Part shown: piece by piece, positions 17,103-26,355 of the stretch
Position numbering within the stretch: position 1 is the stretch's first letter
Layout: the number at the start of each line of letters is the position of its first letter
Source of the DNA: Alphaproteobacteria bacterium
Lineage (GTDB): Bacteria > Pseudomonadota > Alphaproteobacteria > UBA8366 > Aestuariispiraceae
Direction: 5' to 3'
Length of the DNA: 64,000 nucleotides
NCBI GenBank assembly: GCA_006844765.1
Contig: SPJV01000214.1
Location: 6,182-70,181 of the forward strand
Position numbers and translations under genes: made by a program
Notes under the pieces: model-generated
Seen by the model: the letters and a program-made list of their open reading frames with translations, nothing else
Databases searched by the model: none
Told to the model about the DNA's origin: nothing

Positions 17103-17879
17103 TTAGCGAAGATAACGCGTATCGCCATCGACACTCAATGACTGTCCGGAGATTGCTTTCCCCGCATCTGTAGCCAGATAAAGGGCAAGACGCGCCAAGT
17201 CCAGCGGATCGATCATTACCCCCATCGAAGAGGTGGCGAGAAATTCTTCCTCCACCTGGGCAAAGCTAACACCACGGGTTTCCGCCTTATCGGAAATAAC
17301 GCGCCGAATGCGCTCCCCATCAACCGGCCCCGGCAGGATCGAGTTAACGCGAATGCCGAAGGGGCCAAGTTCCGCCGCCAAGGTCTTGCTAAATCCAACG
17401 ACGGCCCATTTCGATGCGGAATAAGGGGTGCGCAGCGGGAAGCCGAATTTCCCGGCAGCGGAGGACAAATTAATGATCACGCCAGCGCCCGCCGCTTTCA
17501 TGCCCGGAACAACCTTGCGCGCCATTCGGAACTGCCCGCCGATATTGACCGCTAAGACCCGATCAAACTCCTCCGGCTCGACATCTTCGACTGGCAGGGC
17601 AGGCCCAGCGATCCCGGCGTTGTTAACCAGAACATCGATGCCACCCATCGCCGCCAAAGCGCCATCAACAAAGGCATCCACTTGCTCCGTCACAGCCACA
17701 TCACAGGCCATCACACCGATATCCGGATAGCTGCCGCGCAGATCTTCAAGTCCTTTCGGATCGATATCAGAAATGAACAGCTTTGCGCCGGCATCCCGGT
17801 AAACATCCAACATCACCCGGCCAATTCCTGAGGCAGCGGCGGTGATCACCACTCGCTTACCGTCCACCCGCAATTCCAT
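17103..17879 (-). CDS. SDR family oxidoreductase
   Basis: 258 residues from ATG 17879, which has AGGAGG about 8 nt upstream (a GTG at 17882 is less well spaced). Classical short-chain dehydrogenase: cofactor loop TAAASGIG (a variant of TGxxxGIG), NNAG, the catalytic Ser in INLSSAAGKF, and YSASK. The acidic D-I-D after beta-2 suggests NAD preference. The substrate is unknown. Ten bp after the glycosyltransferase and in line with rodA, it probably belongs to the same transcript. Confidence 0.9.
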   Translation of the reverse strand: MELRVDGKRVVITAAASGIGRVMLDVYRDAGAKLFISDIDPKGLEDLRGSYPDIGVMACDVAVTEQVDAFVDGALAAMGGIDVLVNNAGIAGPALPVEDVEPEEFDRVLAVNIGGQFRMARKVVPGMKAAGAGVIINLSSAAGKFGFPLRTPYSASKWAVVGFSKTLAAELGPFGIRVNSILPGPVDGERIRRVISDKAETRGVSFAQVEEEFLATSSMGVMIDPLDLARLALYLATDAGKAISGQSLSVDGDTRYLR

Positions 17880-17889
17880 CACTTCCCTC

Positions 17890-19047
17890 CTAGAACTCTT
17901 TTTTCAGCAGCGCCCCGTAGAGCGCCATTGTTTCACTAACGACGATATCGCTCGCAAATTCCTGCTCTGTCGCGCGGCGTGCCCCGGCACCAAGAGTGGT
18001 TCGAAGGCTCGCATCCGACGTCAATCTCCCCAACGCATCGGCCAAAGGTTCAACGCTCTTTAGAGGTACCCTAATCCCTGTGTCGCCATCGCGGCAAATC
18101 TCCCGACAGCCAGGCACATCGGTCGCGACCACCGGAAGCCCACATGCTGCCCCCTCCAGCAAGGATTTAGGCAGGCCTTCGCGATATGACGGCAGGACTG
18201 CAATATCGGCTTCCGCATAGAGAGCAGCAATATCACTCCGGGGCCCGAGAACTTCGACAACACCGTCATTTGCCCAGGCATCCAGTTGCGCCTGGGGAAT
18301 GCTCGCCGGATTGGCGTCTGTCGGTCCCACCAACCTGATGGTGATCGGGGTTCCCCGCGCCCGTAAAATTCGCGCAGCCTCCACAAGCTCGCCAATTCCT
18401 TTGTCCCAGAGCATGCGGCTGACACAGATCGCGACAACGGGCCGGTCCGCAGCACCTGCAGAAGGGAGGGCTTTGGGGGAGAAATGGGCGATATCGACAC
18501 CTGAGCCTCGGATCACCGCGATGTGCGTGGGATCAACGCCGATCTCGCTCTCGAACAAGCTCTTGTCATCGCCATTCTGAACAATCAGCGCCGTCCCCTT
18601 CCGGTTATTCAACCAGCGAAAGGCAGTCTTGATCACCGGGCGCAACAGCCGCGCTTTCAGCGATGCGGAGATAAACATAAAGCCAAGCCCTGCCATCGCA
18701 TTCACAACTTTAGGGCTCTCCGCCTGCAGCGCTGCCGCGATCCCACCATAGAGGGCCGGCTTCATGGCGACATGATGGACGAGGTCCGGTGTTATCTCTT
18801 CATAGACCGCGCGAATGGCTTTGAAGGTCTTCATATCCCGAACTGGGTTCAGACCACTGCGATCAAAAGGGATATGGCGCGGCTCGAACCCCTCGGCCTC
18901 AATGCGCGCATGATGCTCCGCCATCCGGGCAGCAACGATCACCCGGGCACCGGCATCCCGTGCCGCCCGTGCGAAGGGCAGCCTGTGAGACCAGAAATAC
19001 CAGTCCTCAGTAACCAAGTAGAGGATTGTAACGCCGTCCAAACTCAT
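17890..19047 (-). CDS. Glycosyltransferase family 4
   Basis: 385 residues from ATG 19047 (MSLDGVTILYLVTEDWYF). GT-B fold GT4 enzyme: acceptor half with GLNPVRDMKTFKAI and HHVAMKPALYGG, donor half with VSRMLWDKGIGELVEAA and the E-x7-E motif in SYREGLPKSLLEGAACGLPVVATDVPGC. The layout resembles GT4 enzymes that extend undecaprenyl-linked surface glycans, but donor and acceptor cannot be read off. It begins 8 bp after the rodA stop. An in-frame start at 19074 would overlap rodA. Confidence 0.88.
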   Translation of the reverse strand: MSLDGVTILYLVTEDWYFWSHRLPFARAARDAGARVIVAARMAEHHARIEAEGFEPRHIPFDRSGLNPVRDMKTFKAIRAVYEEITPDLVHHVAMKPALYGGIAAALQAESPKVVNAMAGLGFMFISASLKARLLRPVIKTAFRWLNNRKGTALIVQNGDDKSLFESEIGVDPTHIAVIRGSGVDIAHFSPKALPSAGAADRPVVAICVSRMLWDKGIGELVEAARILRARGTPITIRLVGPTDANPASIPQAQLDAWANDGVVEVLGPRSDIAALYAEADIAVLPSYREGLPKSLLEGAACGLPVVATDVPGCREICRDGDTGIRVPLKSVEPLADALGRLTSDASLRTTLGAGARRATEQEFASDIVVSETMALYGALLKKEF

Positions 19048-19055
19048 CGCATCTC

Positions 19056-20207
19056 TCAGGCCGTATCCGCCCAACGCCGCCCTATTCGGAGATCCCGATG
19101 GACATAGGCATTCATCAATAGCCCAAAGCCGAACATCAAGGACAGCATGACGCTGCCACCATAGGAGACGAGCGGAAGGGGGACCCCGACGACCGGTACC
19201 ACCCCCATAACCATCGCGATGTTGATAAAGACATAAAGTGAGAAATTGACGGTAACGCCAATCGCCATCAATCGGCCAAACTGGCTGCGGGCCCTAAACG
19301 CTATTCCAAAGCCATAGGCGATCACCAATGAGAATAAGAGCATCAAAGCCAAGCCGCCGATCAGACCGAATTCTTCCCCCAACATGGTGAAGATAAAGTC
19401 CGTATGCTTTTCCGGTAGGAAGTTCAAATGACTTTGCGTGCCTTGAATAAAGCCTTTACCCGAGATCCCCCCCGAGCCCATGGCGATTTTTGACTGCAGG
19501 ATGTTATAGCCACTGCCAAGCGGATCACGTTCCGGATCCAGAAAGACCATAACCCGCTCTTTCTGATAAGAATGCATCAAGCTCCAGCCGATCGGCACCA
19601 TGGCCATTCCGCTCAGGCCAATCACCACAAACTTCCATATCCGCACCCCGGCCAGAAAAAATACCATCATCGCCAGAGCGCCGAGCAAGATCGCTGTTCC
19701 CAAATCCGGTTGCCGGATAATCAACAGTGCCGGTGCCGCGACCAGCAAAACCGGTACGGCCAAATTGCTGATCCGCCCCATGTCTTCATAAGACAGCCCG
19801 TGAAAATACCGCGCCAAGGCAAGGACAATGGCAATCTTCATTGTCTCTGAGGGCTGAAAGCGCATGAAGGGTAGGTCAATCCAGCGCTGCGCGCCTTTGC
19901 CGATCAGCCCGGCGACTTCAACATATCCCAGCAGCAGCAGCGCCAAGGCATAGATGACATAGGCGTATCGCATCCAAAGCCGCATATCGATCAAGGCGGC
20001 GACGAGCAGACCACAGAGCAATACACCGAAACGGATGGCATGCATCTTCGCCCAGGGCTCCCAACTGCCATTGGCGGCAGAGTAAAGCATCGCCACCCCA
20101 ACTGACACACAGCCAACCAAGAGCAGAAGAAATGTCCAGTTAAGCTGCCAGATTTTCTGTTGCAGCGTCAATTCCGGATTTTGGAAATCCCCAAGACCAC
20201 GCTGCAT
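19056..20207 (-). CDS. rodA: Rod shape-determining protein RodA (SEDS glycosyltransferase)
   Basis: 383 residues, about ten membrane helices. RodA polymerises lipid II glycan strands in the elongasome together with PBP2. SEDS signatures: RWIDLPFMRFQPSETMKIA, KPDLGTA-like RQPDLGTAILLGA, the acidic site in FLDPERDPLGSGYNILQSKIAMGSGG, EKHTDFIFTMLGEEFG, and GVPLPLVSYGGS near the C-terminus. It overlaps the mrdA stop by 1 nt. Confidence 0.96.
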   Translation of the reverse strand: MQRGLGDFQNPELTLQQKIWQLNWTFLLLLVGCVSVGVAMLYSAANGSWEPWAKMHAIRFGVLLCGLLVAALIDMRLWMRYAYVIYALALLLLGYVEVAGLIGKGAQRWIDLPFMRFQPSETMKIAIVLALARYFHGLSYEDMGRISNLAVPVLLVAAPALLIIRQPDLGTAILLGALAMMVFFLAGVRIWKFVVIGLSGMAMVPIGWSLMHSYQKERVMVFLDPERDPLGSGYNILQSKIAMGSGGISGKGFIQGTQSHLNFLPEKHTDFIFTMLGEEFGLIGGLALMLLFSLVIAYGFGIAFRARSQFGRLMAIGVTVNFSLYVFINIAMVMGVVPVVGVPLPLVSYGGSVMLSLMFGFGLLMNAYVHRDLRIGRRWADTA

Positions 20208-22102
20208 CAGCCGGTCTCCTCATCCGTATTCACCGCTGCTTCTGGAATAATATCCGAAGGTTCCCAACGCGGTGTAAGCCGTAGGGTCTCGTCCAACACA
20301 TCACGGGCGATAGGTGCCGCCGCCTTAGATCCGCCGCCGCCATGCTCGACCACAACCGAAACCGCAAAGCGTGGATTATCGACGGGGGCATAGCCGACAA
20401 ACAAAGCGTGGTCACGCAGCCGCCAAGCGATATCTTCGCCTTTTCGGATACCGGCATCGCGTTCAGCCTGTGAAATTCGACGTACCTGGCTGGTTCCGGT
20501 CTTGCCGCCCATGGCAATACCTTCCGTCACCAGGGCAGAGCGCCTGGCCGTCCCGCGTGGATGATTGACCACTTGGTCCATCCCTTCCATCACAGTCGCG
20601 ACATGCTCAGGCTGAAAGCCCAAGGTTTCGAATTGCGGGGCTTCCGGCGGTTTTACGTCTGCCCCTTCAATCTGTTCGAGGGTAAGTCGAGGCGTCACGG
20701 CCTTGCCGCCATTAACCAGACGGCTGGTCATCAAGGCAAGCTGCAGCGGCGTTGAGAGCACATAACCCTGTCCGATGCCGACAATCAGGGATTCTCCAAG
20801 ATGCCAGGGCTGCCCGCGCTTCTCTCTCTTCCATTTCTTGGTGGGGATTAGGCCGCTGCGTTCCCCGCTAAGGTCGATCCCGGTCGGCAGCCCCATACCG
20901 AGTTTCTTTGCAGTCTCGGCAATTCGGTCAACACCGATCCGACGTGCAATATCATAGAACCAGACATCACAGCTTTCCCTCAACGCATCAACAAGTTCCA
21001 TATGCCCATGACCGTATTTCTTCCAGCAATGGAATTTGCGATCACCCAATTGCACATGGCCGGGGCAAAAAACCCGATGGTCCGCAGGTATCCCATGCTC
21101 CAAAGCCGCAAGTGCCACGGCAATCTTAAATGTAGACCCGGGCGAATACTGGCCGGCAATCGCCTTGTTGGTCAGCGGCCCATGGGGGTTCGTCACAAGG
21201 GAATGCCATTCCTCCGCCCCGATCCCTTCACTGAAAGCGTTGGGGTCATAGGATGGGGTTGAGACGAGCGCCAGCACTTCACCCGTATGGACATCCATCA
21301 CAACGGCCGAAGCCGCCCTTTCATCCTTCAGCCGCTCACCGACGAAATCCTGCAGACGCATATCGAGGGTCAGGCGGACTTCTTTCCCGCGCTGTCCTTC
21401 CTGCCGGTCGAGCTCGCGGATCACCCGACCCAGTGCATTAACCTCGACCTGGCTTGAGCCGCCGGAGCCACGCAGAGCGAGATCATACTCCCGCTCAATA
21501 CCGTTCTTGCCGATCTTGAAGCCGGGGAGCTCCAGCAACGGATCGCCGGTGAGTTCCTTCTGCGATACCGCTGCGACATAGCCAAGGACATGGGCCATAT
21601 TGGCACCATAGGGATAGTGTCGGGTCTCCCCCACATCGATATTGATGCCGGGGAGATCTGGCGCATTGACGCCAAGACGGCTGACCTCACCCCAACTTAG
21701 ATTCTCCCGAACCGTGATCGGGACAAAGGCGCGTTTACGCGCCGCTTCCCGCAACACCCGTTTCCGATCATGTTCACTGAATTCAATCAGCCGTTCCAAC
21801 CGATGAAGGACATCATCCATCGTCGCGGCGGCCTTAGCTTGCTCAGGCACCAATAGGACACGGTAGTTTTGGACGTTGATCGCAACATAGTCACCATTCC
21901 GGTCCGCAATGAATCCACGGGGGGGCGCCAAAAGCCGCCAGTTAATCCGGTTTTCTTCCGCCATGACCTGATAGCGTTCGGATTCCAGGACCTGCAGGTA
22001 ATAGAGCCGTGACCCCAGTCCCGCCATCAGCAAGGCTTTACCGCCCAGTAAGAAGGCGGCCCGGCGGGTGAAAAGCTTGGATCTGGTTTTCTCCGGCCTC
22101 AT
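20207..22102 (-). CDS. mrdA: Penicillin-binding protein 2 (MrdA)
   Basis: 631 residues. One N-terminal membrane anchor (about 15-32), a dimerisation domain (APPRGFIADRNGDYVA), and a transpeptidase domain with SxxK in SPGSTFK, SxN in SCDVWFYD (SCD variant usual in PBP2) and KTG in GGKTGTSQV. Crosslinks side-wall peptidoglycan with RodA. It overlaps mreD by 4 nt and rodA by 1 nt, so translation of the set is probably coupled. Confidence 0.96.
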   Translation of the reverse strand: MRPEKTRSKLFTRRAAFLLGGKALLMAGLGSRLYYLQVLESERYQVMAEENRINWRLLAPPRGFIADRNGDYVAINVQNYRVLLVPEQAKAAATMDDVLHRLERLIEFSEHDRKRVLREAARKRAFVPITVRENLSWGEVSRLGVNAPDLPGINIDVGETRHYPYGANMAHVLGYVAAVSQKELTGDPLLELPGFKIGKNGIEREYDLALRGSGGSSQVEVNALGRVIRELDRQEGQRGKEVRLTLDMRLQDFVGERLKDERAASAVVMDVHTGEVLALVSTPSYDPNAFSEGIGAEEWHSLVTNPHGPLTNKAIAGQYSPGSTFKIAVALAALEHGIPADHRVFCPGHVQLGDRKFHCWKKYGHGHMELVDALRESCDVWFYDIARRIGVDRIAETAKKLGMGLPTGIDLSGERSGLIPTKKWKREKRGQPWHLGESLIVGIGQGYVLSTPLQLALMTSRLVNGGKAVTPRLTLEQIEGADVKPPEAPQFETLGFQPEHVATVMEGMDQVVNHPRGTARRSALVTEGIAMGGKTGTSQVRRISQAERDAGIRKGEDIAWRLRDHALFVGYAPVDNPRFAVSVVVEHGGGGSKAAAPIARDVLDETLRLTPRWEPSDIIPEAAVNTDEETG

Positions 22103-22656
22103 TCAGTACCCGCCTGCGGCGGTGCCGCCTTGTGGATCTGCGACAGCCCCAACACCACCGGCGGGTAAAGCGCAATTGTGAGCAAAACAGAGAAAACCTG
22201 AGCACGGGGATCAATAGGCCAACCAGCCAGGATCGATGCAACGATCCATTTCAAGAGCGCAGCCCCTGCAGCGACCAGCATGAATCCCCACCAAACGACA
22301 CCAAAGCTTTTGCCATGCAGGAATTTGCGTTGCGAGACGACCAACCCATAGACGATCAACAAGGTGAATGCCGTCAATCCCAAATGCCCACCGGCCAGAA
22401 GGTCCTTCAGTAAACCTATGCCGAACACAGCAATGGCTGGTGTAAGCTCGGGCCGATAAATCGCCCAGTAATAGATCGCCATCAGTGTCCAGGCCGGCGT
22501 CAGCAATTCAATATCCGGTAGACGCAGCGGAACCGCTGCAAGGAAGGTCAGAAAAGCCAAACTAAGAATCGGAATGAGGCCGCGCGCGAATATATCAACG
22601 CGTCCCAGAAGCCCTCCGCGTGCGGAAGCTCCCGCTATCGCATTCCGTCGTCGCAT
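22099..22656 (-). CDS. mreD: Rod shape-determining protein MreD
   Basis: 185 residues with about five to six membrane helices and the family block PELTPAIAVFGIGLLKDLLAGGHLGLTAF. It joins MreC and the elongasome in the inner membrane. The N-terminus is basic (MRRRNAIAGASARGG). The stop overlaps the mrdA start. Confidence 0.9.
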   Translation of the reverse strand: MRRRNAIAGASARGGLLGRVDIFARGLIPILSLAFLTFLAAVPLRLPDIELLTPAWTLMAIYYWAIYRPELTPAIAVFGIGLLKDLLAGGHLGLTAFTLLIVYGLVVSQRKFLHGKSFGVVWWGFMLVAAGAALLKWIVASILAGWPIDPRAQVFSVLLTIALYPPVVLGLSQIHKAAPPQAGTE

Positions 22657-22674
22657 TGCTGCCCGCCATTGAGC

Positions 22675-22691
22675 CGCCGGTCACACCGGCG
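22675..22691. repeat. Perfect hairpin in the mreC-mreD gap
   Basis: CGCCGGT, loop CAC, ACCGGCG: a perfect 7-bp stem in the 61-bp gap between mreC and mreD, without a T run. It could mark an RNA-processing or stability point between mreBC and mreD-mrdA-rodA; this is a guess. Confidence 0.55.
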
Positions 22692-22717
22692 TTGGTCAAA
22701 CCAAGTTAAGGCCGAAG

Positions 22718-23584
22718 TTATCTCGGTCTCGGCGTTTCTTCCGCTAGGATACCACGTAGGCCAAAATCCAGAAGCCTCAGGAATTCGAGTTTCGTCGCTG
22801 TAGCGAAAGGATCAATCTCCAGCCCTTGTGCATCCATCCGCGCGACCGATCCGACCGGGATACCTGGCGGAAAAGCACCACCATCGCCGGAAGTTACAAC
22901 GCGATCACCGGGCACAACGCCTGAATTGGCGCTCAAATATTCAAGCCGGGGATGCATCGTGTTATTCCCGATCAATATCCCGCGAGATCGCGTCCGTTCC
23001 ACCATTACCGGGATTCGGCTGTTAAGGTCAGTCAGCAACAATACCCGTGATGACCGACTGCCAACATCCGATACACGCCCGATCAAGCCGTTACCAGTAA
23101 CCGCGACCTGGCCCTTACGGACTCCCTGTTGACTGCCGGCACTGATTATCACCGTTCTGACGAAGGTTCCGCCCAGCCCAATCACCCGCGCGGTAACGAA
23201 ACGTTCGACATCCGGTCGCTGAAAAGCCAAGAGGGATTGGAGCTGTTGGTTTTCAATCTCGAGCTGACGGGCCACGGCCTGCCACTGTAGAAGCCGTTCA
23301 TTTTCCAGTCGTAACCGCTGATTTTCCTGATGGACATCACGCAAAGCAATGACATTGGCAGTCAGCTTATCGACAGCGGCAATCGGCTGAGATACCGCAT
23401 CAAGGATCGGCGCGACCGCATCCGTGACGGCGATGCGGGCTTCTTCGAAAATACGGGGATCGGTGCGGCCTGCCAGCATCACGGCGATAGCCGCGGCGAT
23501 CAAAAGAACAAAGGTGAAGCGTTGCGCCAGGGTGCGCAGAGGCTGCGCCACACGAACTGCAGATCCTGCTCTTTGTTGCTTCAC
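22718..23584 (-). CDS. mreC: Cell shape-determining protein MreC
   Basis: 288 residues. One N-terminal membrane helix (about 22-42), a coiled coil (about 75-110: HQENQRLRLENERLLQWQ), then the periplasmic beta-domains with ARVIGLGGTFVRTVIISAGSQQGV, the GLIGRVSDVGSRSSRVLLLTD block and GDRVVTSGDGG. It links MreB to the periplasmic wall enzymes. Confidence 0.95.
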   Translation of the reverse strand: MKQQRAGSAVRVAQPLRTLAQRFTFVLLIAAAIAVMLAGRTDPRIFEEARIAVTDAVAPILDAVSQPIAAVDKLTANVIALRDVHQENQRLRLENERLLQWQAVARQLEIENQQLQSLLAFQRPDVERFVTARVIGLGGTFVRTVIISAGSQQGVRKGQVAVTGNGLIGRVSDVGSRSSRVLLLTDLNSRIPVMVERTRSRGILIGNNTMHPRLEYLSANSGVVPGDRVVTSGDGGAFPPGIPVGSVARMDAQGLEIDPFATATKLEFLRLLDFGLRGILAEETPRPR

Positions 23585-23737
23585 GACCTCTGACTCACGA
23601 CAGATATTGTCTCACGAAAGCTATATCCCGCCCAAGACTGCAGCAAAGTATATTAGCCGAAGTATCTTAACGATTACTTAAATTCACCGATTCGGAAACC
23701 CTAAAGTCTACGCAACATCAAAATCAACTGTATTTAA

Positions 23738-24778
23738 TCAGTACATACTGATCAAAACGTTCTTAAGTGTTCGCATTTCTTCAAGGCATCGCCCCGTCCC
23801 AAGCGCCACGCAACTCAACGCATCATCCGCGATCGAAACCGGCAATCCAGTCGAATGGCGCAGTACATAATCGAGGTTCCGCAACATGCCCCCGCCGCCA
23901 GTCAGAACAATGCCCTTGTCGACGATATCAGCCGCCAATTCCGGTGGCGTCTGCTCCAGCGCTACCTTCACAGCTTCGATAATCGCACCAACCGGTTCGT
24001 TCAGACTTTCCGCAATCTGCCGTTCGGAGATGTTGAGTTCCTTCGGCACGCCATTCATCAGGTCGCGCCCTTTGATTTCCATCTGCATGCCATCGCCTTC
24101 ATCCGGCTGGCAGGCGGATCCGATCTGCTTCTTGATCCGTTCGGCGGACCCTTCCCCGACGAGCAGATTATGATTGCGGCGGATATAAGCGATGATGGCT
24201 TCATCCATCTTATCGCCACCGACCCGGACAGAGCGGGAATAAACGATGCCGCCAAGCGAGAGAACCGCAACCTCGGTCGTGCCCCCGCCGATATCAACAA
24301 CCATGGAGCCCGTTGGCTCGGTCACCGGAAGCTGAGCACCAATTGCGGCTGCCATCGGTTCCTCGATCAGGAAGACCCGGCGCGCGCCGGCGCTTTCAGC
24401 AGATTCCTGAATGGCGCGGCGTTCGACCGCTGTTGACCCGGACGGCACACAAACAATGACCTGCGGGCTGGCGAAGCTGCGGCGGTTATGAACCTTGCGA
24501 ATGAAATGCTTGATCATTTCTTCGGCGACTTCGAAATCCGCGATGACACCGTCGCGCAGAGGTCGGATCGCCTGAATGTTGCCGGGTGTACGTCCCAGCA
24601 TCATTTTCGCCTCATCCCCAACGGCGAGAACTTGTTTCTTACCCTTGACCTCGACAATCGCCACCACTGAAGGCTCGTTCAGGACGATCCCACGCCCCTT
24701 CACATAGACCAGCGTGTTAGCCGTACCGAGATCAATCGCCATATCGGCGCTGAGAAAACCGAGAAGACGCGAGAACAT
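23738..24778 (-). CDS. mreB: Rod shape-determining protein MreB (actin homologue)
   Basis: 346 residues. ATP-binding actin fold with phosphate 1 motif DLGTANTLVYVKG, phosphate 2 DIGGGTTEVAVLSLGG, and adenosine motif GIVLTGGGGMLRNLD. First gene of mreBCD-mrdA-rodA. It is separated from mreC by 153 bp of A+T-richer sequence, where a second promoter or a processing site could lie. Confidence 0.97.
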   Translation of the reverse strand: MFSRLLGFLSADMAIDLGTANTLVYVKGRGIVLNEPSVVAIVEVKGKKQVLAVGDEAKMMLGRTPGNIQAIRPLRDGVIADFEVAEEMIKHFIRKVHNRRSFASPQVIVCVPSGSTAVERRAIQESAESAGARRVFLIEEPMAAAIGAQLPVTEPTGSMVVDIGGGTTEVAVLSLGGIVYSRSVRVGGDKMDEAIIAYIRRNHNLLVGEGSAERIKKQIGSACQPDEGDGMQMEIKGRDLMNGVPKELNISERQIAESLNEPVGAIIEAVKVALEQTPPELAADIVDKGIVLTGGGGMLRNLDYVLRHSTGLPVSIADDALSCVALGTGRCLEEMRTLKNVLISMY

Positions 24779-25062
24779 CCTATCCGAATACCTTCCAGAA
24801 TGAGATCAAACCAAACCAACCAAATATCTCAGGGCAACTGAGTGGCGGTTACAGCACCATGTTTGGCACCTTAACGCCCAACCCTTTAACAAACCCCACA
24901 CGAGACACCCAAGAATCGGTTCGGAATCACTCTGTGAAACGACACCCAATCAAACCTTTGGCAATCGTCTGGGATCAGACCATTCGATTACGCCGATTCA
25001 TCGTTTCAAACAATGACTATTTCCCCGGAAACACTGGGATTTTAAGGATCACCGAGCAATAA
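24779..25062. other. mreB upstream region, no gene
   Basis: About 280 bp, A+T-richer than the neighbours, holding the mreB leader. GGATAG lies just before the mreB ATG. The stretch next to mreB is rich in AACCAAACC on the plus strand. The mreB promoter must be here but I cannot place it with confidence. No coding sequence was found. Confidence 0.5.
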
Positions 25063-25088
25063 GGCGAAAGCGTGGCAACGCTTTCGCC
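25063..25088 (-). terminator. Stem-loop after ilvC
   Basis: GGCGAAAGCG (25063-25072) and CGCTTTCGCC (25079-25088) form a perfect 10-bp stem with a 6-nt loop, about 100 bp after the ilvC stop. On the minus strand it is followed by TTATT, so it is a plausible but weak Rho-independent terminator. Confidence 0.65.
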
Positions 25089-25189
25089 TCAATCGCGCCG
25101 TAACGCCTTTGCATCGTCAAGCCCGGGATGCCGACCCCACTATCGCGTAGCGACGAGCGGAGATCAGCACCACTGGCTTGGAATAGACC

Positions 25190-26209
25190 CTAGTTCTTAG
25201 ACTTGTCGACCAGAGCTTTATCGGAAATCCACGGCATCATGGCCCGCAGTTTTTCACCGACATCTTCGATGGAATGCGCGTCGTTGATGCGGCGGGTCGC
25301 CTTGAAGCTGGTCTGGTTAACCTTGTTCTCCAGCATCCAGTCGCGGGTGAACTTGCCCGACTGAATGTCGTTCAGGACGCGGCGCATTTCGGCACGGGTC
25401 TCGTCCGTGATGATCCGCGGGCCAGTGACATACTCACCATATTCCGCCGTGTTGGAGATCGAGTAGTTCATGTTCGCGATGCCACCTTCATAGATCAGGT
25501 CGACGATCAGCTTAACTTCATGCAAGCATTCGAAATAGGCCATTTCCGGCGCATAACCGGCTTCTACCAGGGTTTCGAAACCGCCACGGATCAATTCGAC
25601 CAAGCCACCGCACAAAACAACCTGCTCACCGAACAAATCGGTTTCACATTCTTCCTTGAAGGTGGTTTCGATGATACCGGCCTTGCCGCCGCCATTGGCG
25701 CAAGCATAGGACAGGGCGATTTCCAGCGCGTTGCCGGATGCATCACGGTCAACAGCGACCAGGGTCGGCACCCCACCGCCACGCAGGTACTCGGAGCGCA
25801 CAGTGTGGCCCGGGCCCTTCGGCGCGATCATGAACACATCAAGGTCACTCCGTGCCTCGATCAGATTGAAATGAACATTCAGGCCATGGGCGAAGCAAAT
25901 TGCGGCGCCTTCCTTCATGTTCGCGTGCAGATCATCATTGTAGATGTCGGCCTGCAACTCATCCGGGGTCAGCATCATCACGACGTCAGCCCATACGGCT
26001 GCTTCGGACGCGGTCATGCATTTGAAGCCCGCAGCTTCCGCCTTGGCGCGTGTGGCAGAGCCTTCACGCAGTGCCACGACGATGTCGGTAACGCCCGAAT
26101 CCTTCAGGTTTGCCGCATGGGCATGGCCTTGGCTGCCGTATCCGACAATGGCGACCTTCTTGGTCTTGATGAGGTTCACGTCCGCATCGCGATCGTAATA
26201 GACGCGCAT
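25190..26209 (-). CDS. ilvC: Ketol-acid reductoisomerase
   Basis: 339 residues, a class I enzyme. Converts acetolactate (or acetohydroxybutyrate) to the dihydroxy acid with NADPH and Mg2+ in valine, leucine and isoleucine synthesis. Seen: VAIVGYGSQGHAHAANLKDSG near residue 20, FAHGLNVHF, MIAPKGPGHTVRSEY, and the metal-site region DLFGEQVVLCGGLVELIRGGFETLVEAGY. GGAAGGAA precedes the ATG. No ilvBH is next to it. Confidence 0.97.
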   Translation of the reverse strand: MRVYYDRDADVNLIKTKKVAIVGYGSQGHAHAANLKDSGVTDIVVALREGSATRAKAEAAGFKCMTASEAAVWADVVMMLTPDELQADIYNDDLHANMKEGAAICFAHGLNVHFNLIEARSDLDVFMIAPKGPGHTVRSEYLRGGGVPTLVAVDRDASGNALEIALSYACANGGGKAGIIETTFKEECETDLFGEQVVLCGGLVELIRGGFETLVEAGYAPEMAYFECLHEVKLIVDLIYEGGIANMNYSISNTAEYGEYVTGPRIITDETRAEMRRVLNDIQSGKFTRDWMLENKVNQTSFKATRRINDAHSIEDVGEKLRAMMPWISDKALVDKSKN

Positions 26210-26269
26210 GATATTTTCCTTCCAGGCATTCCGGCGCGAGCGTTCTAAGCTCGTCTGATTTCGGGGTGG

Positions 26270-26292
26270 AAAAGGCTCTCCTGAAGGAGGCC
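26270..26292 (-). terminator. Terminator-like hairpin between the sulfotransferase-like gene and ilvC
   Basis: On the minus strand GGCCTCCT, loop TC, AGGAGAGCC then TTTT. It lies 64-86 bp after the stop of the 26356-27894 gene and about 60 bp before ilvC. It may end the upstream transcript; if the ilvC promoter lies upstream of it, it could work as an attenuator instead. Confidence 0.6.
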
Positions 26293-26355
26293 CAGACCGC
26301 TAAAAACGGGCGGTTTTAACGCTAAGGGACGGGATGCGCAACGCTTTGCCTGTCA

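Noticed and set aside
25274..26248. 324-codon open frame on the plus strand
   Set aside because: Antisense to ilvC, which matches its family over the full length.
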